A stretch of DNA of 64,000 bases from Brevibacillus_D fluminis_A (lineage in GTDB: Bacteria; Bacillota; Bacilli; Brevibacillales; Brevibacillaceae): the NCBI RefSeq assembly GCF_052072235.1, contig NZ_CM125436.1:1854001-1918000 (forward strand), given 5' to 3'. Under the pieces are notes generated by a model. That model worked only from the letters and a program-made list of their open reading frames with translations, had not been told where the DNA came from and ran no database searches. Shown here one piece after another: positions 59,491 to 64,000 of the stretch. Within the stretch, counting starts at the first letter, position 1. Every line of letters starts with the position of its first letter. The translations under genes were made by a program, and so were the position numbers.

Positions 59491-60618
59491 ATGGACTTGG
59501 AAAAAAGACTGTGGAAAGAGCTGGACTGGATGGTCCTGCTGATTCTCCTTGGTCTAGGCGCATTCAGTTACTTAGGCATCTCAGGGTCGGCAGCAGGCGT
59601 CGATAAGGCGAACATGCAAGTGATATGGTATTTAGCCGGATACGTCGTGCTGTTCGCGATGCTGCTTTTTGACTACCGCATTTTCTATACGCTCGCGTTT
59701 CCTTTTTACGGGCTTGGGATCATCTTGCTGATCGGGGTCTTTTGGACGACGCCGATCAACAACACGACGAGTTGGTACAATTTGGGACCGGTTCTGCTGC
59801 AGCCGGCAGAGCCGATGAAGCTGTTCACGATTTTGGCGGTGGCGCGTCTTTTGGCCAAACACTCGGAGAATCCGGACCGTTTCCGCTATTTTTACCAGCT
59901 GATCCCTCCTGCGATGCTCATCGGTATACCGACGCTCTTGATCCTGGTTCAGCCCGATCTGGGGAATGCCACGGTCTACTTGGGAATCGCGGCCACGATG
60001 CTGGTTGTCGGCGGGATCCGCAAGCGGCACATCATGGTTTTGCTGACCTTGATTGGGGCTTTTTTCGGGGTCATGACGTACTTTTACATGTTCCATCGGG
60101 ATACGATTTTCTTTAAAATTTTCAAGCCCTACCAGTGGGACCGCATCGTCTACTGGCTGAATCCCGATCTGGATGCAGTGGGAAAAGGCTTTCAGCTCAA
60201 GCAAGCCCTGATTTCCATCGGGTCGGGCCAATTGATGGGAAAAGGCGTCCATACGGCAACACAGGCCAGCTTCGGGTGGGTGCCGGTAGGGGAAAGCGAC
60301 TTCATCTTTACGGTCATTGCGGAGAAGACGGGGTTTATCGGCGGGGGGATTTTGATGATCCTGTACTTTTTCCTCGTCTATCGTCTGATCCAGATCGCGA
60401 TGCAGGTGAAGGACCCGTTCGGCTCCTATGTCGTCTCCGGCGTCGTCGGGATGCTGACCTTCCAAATATTCGAGAATATCGGGATGACCATCCAGCTGAT
60501 GCCGATTACGGGGATTACGCTGCCGTTTATCAGTTACGGGGGAAGCTCGCTGATCACGAACTTTATGATCCTTGCCGTCGTGCTGAATATTGGCATGAGA
60601 AAGCAGTATGGCAGGTAA
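59491..60618 (+). CDS. rodA: RodA/FtsW-family (SEDS) peptidoglycan polymerase
   Basis: 375 residues with about ten hydrophobic segments. SEDS signatures: WYNLGPVLLQPAEPMKLFTI, LVQPDLGNATVYLG, GSGQLMGKGVHTATQASFGW with VPVGESDFIFTVIAEKTGF, and PITGITLPFISYGGSSLIT. Glycosyltransferase partner of the class B PBP at 55285, probably for cylindrical wall growth. Start follows TAGGAGGAGAAAC. Confidence 0.92.
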   Translation: MDLEKRLWKELDWMVLLILLGLGAFSYLGISGSAAGVDKANMQVIWYLAGYVVLFAMLLFDYRIFYTLAFPFYGLGIILLIGVFWTTPINNTTSWYNLGPVLLQPAEPMKLFTILAVARLLAKHSENPDRFRYFYQLIPPAMLIGIPTLLILVQPDLGNATVYLGIAATMLVVGGIRKRHIMVLLTLIGAFFGVMTYFYMFHRDTIFFKIFKPYQWDRIVYWLNPDLDAVGKGFQLKQALISIGSGQLMGKGVHTATQASFGWVPVGESDFIFTVIAEKTGFIGGGILMILYFFLVYRLIQIAMQVKDPFGSYVVSGVVGMLTFQIFENIGMTIQLMPITGITLPFISYGGSSLITNFMILAVVLNIGMRKQYGR

Positions 60619-60668
60619 CAAAATTTTGTGAGATCGCTCACTTCTACATTCCAATGCGATCAAAAAGC

Positions 60669-60697
60669 GTGACAAACCCAGATAAGTATGGTAAACT
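60669..60697 (+). promoter_or_regulatory. SigA promoter of the cold-shock gene leader
   Basis: GTGACA (60669-60674), 17-base spacer, TAAACT (60692-60697). Transcription would begin near 60704, giving a leader of almost 190 bases before the csp ATG. Confidence 0.6.
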
Positions 60698-60751
60698 CTG
60701 TTTAAGTTAACCATTTTACTGACCTAAAAGTGATTTGATGATTGGATGATA

Positions 60752-60809
60752 GTCGTACCTTATGAGATGCGTCACCATGTGGTCAAATCTCATTTGGTAC
60801 GGCTTTTTT
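60752..60809 (+). terminator. Strong terminator hairpin inside the csp leader
   Basis: GTCGTACC (60752-60759) pairs with GGTACGGC (60796-60803), and ATGAGAT (60762-60768) with ATCTCAT (60787-60793), loop 18 bases, followed by TTTTTT at 60804-60809. It lies after the promoter at 60669 and before the csp gene. It is therefore a premature terminator (attenuator), the 3' end of a small RNA of about 105 bases, or simply the rodA terminator. Confidence 0.88.
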
Positions 60810-60853
60810 CGTACATGAAAGAGCGCTTTAGTAAATTAGGTTAACGTAACTTA

Positions 60854-60884
60854 ACGCCTCATATAGGCGTGATTTTTGGGAGGT
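60854..60884 (+). promoter_or_regulatory. Short hairpin before the csp ribosome site
   Basis: ACGCCT (60854-60859) and AGGCGT (60865-60870) form a 6-bp stem, followed by TTTTT and the GGGAGGT ribosome site (60878-60884). A dyad GTTAA/TTAAC lies just upstream (about 60840-60855). Temperature-dependent folding is possible, as in other csp leaders. Confidence 0.45.
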
Positions 60885-60892
60885 ATTTCTTC

Positions 60893-61093
60893 ATGCAACA
60901 AGGTACAGTAAAATGGTTCAATGCAGAAAAAGGCTTCGGCTTCATTCAAGTTGAAGGCGGAGAAGATGTATTCGTACACTACAGCGCGATCCAATCCGAA
61001 GGTTTCAAAACCCTCGAAGAAGGTCAAAAAGTTGAATTCGAAATCGTTCAAGGTAGCCGCGGCCCACAAGCTGCTAACGTTATCAAGCTGTAA
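60893..61093 (+). CDS. Cold-shock protein (CspA/CspB family)
   Basis: 66-residue single cold-shock domain with both RNA-binding motifs: RNP1 KGFGFIQVE and RNP2 VFVHYSAI. It starts MQQGTVKWFNAEKG. Acts as an RNA chaperone. An in-frame ATG at 60869 is ignored because it precedes the ribosome site. Its codon choice is strongly biased, as for highly expressed genes. Confidence 0.97.
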   Translation: MQQGTVKWFNAEKGFGFIQVEGGEDVFVHYSAIQSEGFKTLEEGQKVEFEIVQGSRGPQAANVIKL

Positions 61094-61109
61094 GCTTTGA
61101 TTGAACGAG

Positions 61110-61154
61110 CAAAGCAGTTTCTCTTGGAAAAGGGAAACTGCTTTTTTCTTTTTT
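61110..61154 (+). terminator. Terminator after csp
   Basis: AAAGCAGTTTC pairs with GAAACTGCTTT around TCTTGGAAAAGG, followed by TTTTCTTTTTTTT. Confidence 0.92.
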
Positions 61155-61219
61155 TTCGCAGATGCTGCCGCGCATGTCCGATCGCTGAAGGACATGCGGC
61201 CCAAGGCGTGTCCAGACGC

Positions 61220-61249
61220 GGCATATACGGGGGAGACAAGTCATAGAAT
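61220..61249 (+). promoter_or_regulatory. SigE-type promoter of spoIVFAB
   Basis: GGCATATA (61220-61227), 14-base spacer, CATAGAAT (61242-61249): 7 of 8 matches to each of the SigE -35 (GKCATATT) and -10 (CATACAMT) patterns. Transcription would begin near 61256, about 24 bases before spoIVFA. spoIVF is SigE-controlled in B. subtilis. Confidence 0.72.
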
Positions 61250-61279
61250 GATACAAACGCTTGCCCCGGAGGGACGCCT

Positions 61280-62080
61280 ATGTTCAATGAGGTAGACCGT
61301 GTTAAAGAGCGAAGACGGGAGCGCATCGAAAAAATCCGCATGCAGCAGCCGCGGGACGGGATGCCCCCTTATTTTCATGAGCTGGATGATCCGATCGAGG
61401 AGAGTTTTCGGCCAAGCCTGTATCCCGCAGGCAATCGTGCGGAAGAGGAGAAGGACGAGACCTTGCGCATGCCGCCGCAGGACAGGCTCGGCTTGCAAAC
61501 GTTTGGCTCGCTCCTGTTAATCGGCGTAGCCTATCTGGTGTTCCAATCCAATGTCGCGCTGCCGAACGGATGGAAGGAGACGGCGAAGGAGGTCATGACG
61601 CGCGATTACAACTTTGAAAGCGTAGCGAACTGGTATCAAAGCGCGTTTGGCAAGCTTCCGTCCGTGCTGCCGGCGTTTGCCGGAAAAGATGCGGCTGTGC
61701 CTGCCCATACCAATGTTCAGACGCAAAAATGGAAAGCGCCTGCGACGTGGAAAGTCGTACAGCCGTTCACAAATGCAAACGGGCGTGTCGTGGTGAATGT
61801 CGGCGCCGACGGCAAGGTGCTGAATGCGGAACAAGGGTGGGTGACCTTTATCGGCGAAAAGCCGGGGCTGGGGCTTTCGGTTGTGGTCCAGTATGCCAAT
61901 CAGCGGGAAGTCTGGTTTAGCAACCTGGAGCAAGCGGCTGTCGCTCTCAACGACTGGGTGTACCCTGGCAGCACGATCGGCATTGCGAGAGCAAATGGGA
62001 ATCAAGAGCGGCAAGCCGTGCTTGTGGTCAAGGAGGGAGAGAAATTCATCAATCCACTGGATGTGATTCCGATTGAGTAA
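61280..62080 (+). CDS. spoIVFA: Stage IV sporulation protein FA
   Basis: 266 residues. A basic cytoplasmic N terminus (EVDRVKERRRERIEKIRMQQ), one membrane segment near residues 72-92 (LQTFGSLLLIGVAYLVFQSN) and a C-terminal M23/LysM-peptidase-like beta domain (about 155-266, WVTFIGEKPGLGLSVVVQYA, WVYPGSTIGIA) without the full zinc triad. In B. subtilis it holds SpoIVFB inactive in the outer forespore membrane with BofA. ATG behind CGGAGGGACGCCT. Overlaps spoIVFB by eight bases. Confidence 0.92.
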   Translation: MFNEVDRVKERRRERIEKIRMQQPRDGMPPYFHELDDPIEESFRPSLYPAGNRAEEEKDETLRMPPQDRLGLQTFGSLLLIGVAYLVFQSNVALPNGWKETAKEVMTRDYNFESVANWYQSAFGKLPSVLPAFAGKDAAVPAHTNVQTQKWKAPATWKVVQPFTNANGRVVVNVGADGKVLNAEQGWVTFIGEKPGLGLSVVVQYANQREVWFSNLEQAAVALNDWVYPGSTIGIARANGNQERQAVLVVKEGEKFINPLDVIPIE

Positions 62081-62918
62081 TCTGCAATTTCGCGGCATCA
62101 AGTTTCGCATCCATCTGCTCTTCTGGGGCGTCATCGCGTTATCGCTCGCAGCCGGCTACTTCATTGAAACGATCACGCTGTTCGTGATCGTTTTCATCCA
62201 CGAACTCGGACATATCGCGGTCGCCCGGGAGCTGGGCTGGACCGTGAAGGAAGTGCAGTTTCTGCCATTTGGCGGCGTGGCGATTATGGAGGATGAGGCG
62301 GCCTCGGCCCCTTTGGATGAGATCGTAATCGCCTTGGCAGGGCCGTTTATGAATATTGTGATGATTTTTTTTTCGCTTCTCTTTTGGCGGTTCGGCTGGT
62401 GGACGGAAGAGTGGACCCGGTTTTTCATGATGAGCAACTGGCTGATCGCAGGCTTCAATCTGCTGCCGATCTGGCCGCTTGACGGGGGACGCATCGTGCA
62501 GGCGATCCTTTGCTTCCGGCTCCCTTACCGGACGGCAGCGCTCGGGACATTGGGCATGAGCGTGCTTCTTGCCGGCATCCTCCTGGGCAGCGGCCTGTTT
62601 TTTCATCATATCAACAGCGTGGTGGTTGCGCTTTACTTGCTGTTTGTGAACGTCGAGGCGTTTTTGCGATTTCCCTATCACTTTATCCGGTTTTTGATGG
62701 ACAAGTACGCACGGCTGGAGGAAGAGGAGCGCATGCATCCGATCGCGCTTCATGGGGCGACATCAGTGGCGGGAGCTTGTCAGGAGCTTCGGCGCGGATG
62801 TCAGCATATGTTTATTGTCAAAGGGATGTCAGGCGGCATTTTGACGGAAGAGCGATTGTTGTATGCGCTGCTTGTGGAACGAAGGCATCAGCATCCGATA
62901 TCGAGCTTGCTGACGTAA
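62073..62918 (+). CDS. spoIVFB: Stage IV sporulation protein FB, intramembrane metalloprotease
   Basis: 281-residue site-2 protease (M50). The zinc motif is HELGH at residues 43-47, and the third ligand is D137 in LPIWPLDGGRIV. Several hydrophobic segments and a C-terminal CBS-like region (about 220-281, HGATSVAGACQELRRGC) follow. Its known role is cleaving pro-SigK in the mother cell. TTG start inside the end of spoIVFA, so translation is coupled. A B. subtilis-like arrangement. Confidence 0.94.
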   Translation: MSNLQFRGIKFRIHLLFWGVIALSLAAGYFIETITLFVIVFIHELGHIAVARELGWTVKEVQFLPFGGVAIMEDEAASAPLDEIVIALAGPFMNIVMIFFSLLFWRFGWWTEEWTRFFMMSNWLIAGFNLLPIWPLDGGRIVQAILCFRLPYRTAALGTLGMSVLLAGILLGSGLFFHHINSVVVALYLLFVNVEAFLRFPYHFIRFLMDKYARLEEEERMHPIALHGATSVAGACQELRRGCQHMFIVKGMSGGILTEERLLYALLVERRHQHPISSLLT

Positions 62919-62949
62919 GGAGCTACTTGCAGCAGGGTTGCAAGCCTAT

Positions 62950-62983
62950 GGTCTTTCCTTGTATAACAGGGATAGACCTTTTA
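62950..62983 (+). terminator. Terminator candidate after spoIVFB
   Basis: GGTCTTTCCT pairs imperfectly with AGGGATAGACC around TGTATAAC, followed by TTTTATTAT. Confidence 0.6.
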
Positions 62984-63010
62984 TTATCGATACTTTCGGA
63001 GGCGGGCAGG

Positions 63011-64000
63011 TTGAAGCGAATTTTGATTGAGGCGTACAACGGGAATGAGCGCATTGCCGTTTTGGAGCATGGACGGCTCGCCGAGCTATTCGTGGGAGCG
63101 GACGGAACGGGACAAATTCTCGGCAACATTTATCGGGTTCGAATTCAAAAAGTATTGCCTGCGATGCAAGCGGCATTCGTGGATGCCGGACCGGAGGGCA
63201 ATTTTTATTTGTATATCGACGATGCTTTGCCTCCAGGCTGGAAGGAAGAGCGCGGGACGCCCAAGCCGAATATCCGCGATTTGGTGCGCGAGGGGGAAGA
63301 GCGGATCGTGCAGGTTTACAAGGAAGCGGTGGGCAGCAAATCGCCCAGCGTGACCCTGGACGTGGGGTTGCCCGGCCGGATGCTGGTGTATCAACCTTTT
63401 GCAGGCGGTCACATTTCGATCTCGCGAAAGCTCGGCGACGAGAAAGAACGCTTGCGCCTGAAGCAGGTCGCCGCCCCTTTGCTTGCCGGCACGGAGGGTG
63501 TGATTTTGCGGACGCAGGCGGAAGGCGCGAGCGCCGAGGAGTTGGCCAAAGAACTCGCATACTTGCGGAGCATTTGGACGGATGCGCTTGCCGATACGGC
63601 TGGAAAAAAAGTGCCGTGTCTCCTTTACCAGGATGCCGATCCGCTGTTAAAAATGATCCGCGATACGGCATCCGCGGAGCTTGATGAGCTGGTCATCGGC
63701 GATTTTACCGTTTTTTCGCGAGTAAAACGGTATGTGGCTGCCGTTTTTCCCGATCTGCTCGACAAGCTGTCGTTCTACCAAGGCAAGCAGCCGCTGTTTG
63801 ACGTATACAAAATCGATGACGAGCTGCATCGGGCCCTGCAGCGTGAAATCGCGCTTCCGAGCGGAGGCTCGCTTGTGATCGACCAGACGGAGGCGATGAC
63901 CGTCATCGATGTCAATACGGGCAAGTTTACCGGCAAGGCGTTTGGTGATCTGGAGGAGACCGTGACGCGCACCAATCGGGAGGCGGCCAAAGAAATCGCA
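63011..64000 (+). CDS. rng: Ribonuclease G (RNase E/G family), 5' part
   Basis: 330 codons are visible and the frame is still open at the window end. TTG start behind GGAGGCGGGCAGG at about eight bases; no ATG or GTG alternative fits. The N terminus LKRILIEAYNGNERIAVLEH leads into an S1 domain (NIYRVRIQKVLPAMQAAFVD, then NFYLYIDD) and the RNase-H-like core. The first catalytic aspartate is D300 in MTVIDVNTGKFTGK. RNase G family members process rRNA and mRNA. In B. subtilis-type maps rplU follows spoIVFB; here rng is inserted. Confidence 0.95.
   Translation, partial: MKRILIEAYNGNERIAVLEHGRLAELFVGADGTGQILGNIYRVRIQKVLPAMQAAFVDAGPEGNFYLYIDDALPPGWKEERGTPKPNIRDLVREGEERIVQVYKEAVGSKSPSVTLDVGLPGRMLVYQPFAGGHISISRKLGDEKERLRLKQVAAPLLAGTEGVILRTQAEGASAEELAKELAYLRSIWTDALADTAGKKVPCLLYQDADPLLKMIRDTASAELDELVIGDFTVFSRVKRYVAAVFPDLLDKLSFYQGKQPLFDVYKIDDELHRALQREIALPSGGSLVIDQTEAMTVIDVNTGKFTGKAFGDLEETVTRTNREAAKEIA

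Noticed and set aside
1..64000. CRISPR array, prophage, integrative element, tRNA or rRNA genes
   Set aside because: I found no regularly spaced repeats, integrase, phage structural genes or tRNA-like cloverleaf apart from the T-box.

Overview
The window is about 64 kb of moderately GC-rich, endospore-forming Bacillota chromosome. Its gene order follows the hem - spoVID - valS - folC - spoIIB - maf - radC - mreBCD - minCD - spoIVFAB block known from Bacillus subtilis. The base composition, a CobA-HemD fusion and a large type IV pilus locus suggest Brevibacillus or a close relative in Paenibacillaceae. That assignment is inference; there is no rRNA here. I see no CRISPR array, prophage, insertion sequence or tRNA gene.

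Layout. 1-1 kb: the 3' end of a chemoreceptor gene. 1.1-9.9 kb: a tetrapyrrole operon running from glutamyl-tRNA to uroporphyrinogen III and siroheme (hemA, hemX, a sirC-type dehydrogenase, hemC, a cobA-hemD fusion, hemB, hemL). It includes a double-domain Lrp-like protein that looks like a fused siroheme decarboxylase (AhbA-AhbB/NirDLGH family) and ends in a strong terminator. 10-16.5 kb: an accessory stretch with a metallo-beta-lactamase-fold hydrolase divergent from an Lrp regulator, a secreted 5'-nucleotidase, an MFS exporter behind a long dyad operator, a chemoreceptor remnant and a secreted phytase-like esterase. 16.6-20.6 kb: spore coat genes (spoVID and two CotS/YsxE-type kinase-like proteins). 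21-24.2 kb: a partner-switching module (multispanning membrane PP2C phosphatase, RsbW-like kinase, STAS antagonist). 24.2-30 kb: a T-box leader with valS, then folC and murC.

30-50.8 kb is the most distinctive part. A 1768-residue secreted protein with Ig-like domains around a seven-repeat RCC1 propeller is followed by a type IV pilus locus. Three pilin-like or minor-pilin genes lie on the minus strand. An acidic membrane protein, a VanW protein, PilB, PilT, PilC, a pilin, a prepilin peptidase, PilM, PilN and PilO lie on the plus strand. The locus ends at a SpoIIB orthologue. It sits where B. subtilis carries only the prepilin peptidase comC, so a whole pilus machine occupies the comC position.

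50.9-64 kb returns to conserved cell-shape and sporulation genes: a DUF4321 protein, maf, radC, mreBCD, a class B PBP with four unusual tandem repeats, minCD, rodA, a cold-shock gene behind a long leader containing a terminator, spoIVFAB behind a good SigE-type promoter, and the start of rng (RNase G), which runs off the end.

All functional calls rest on reading motifs and gene order by eye. No database search was run.
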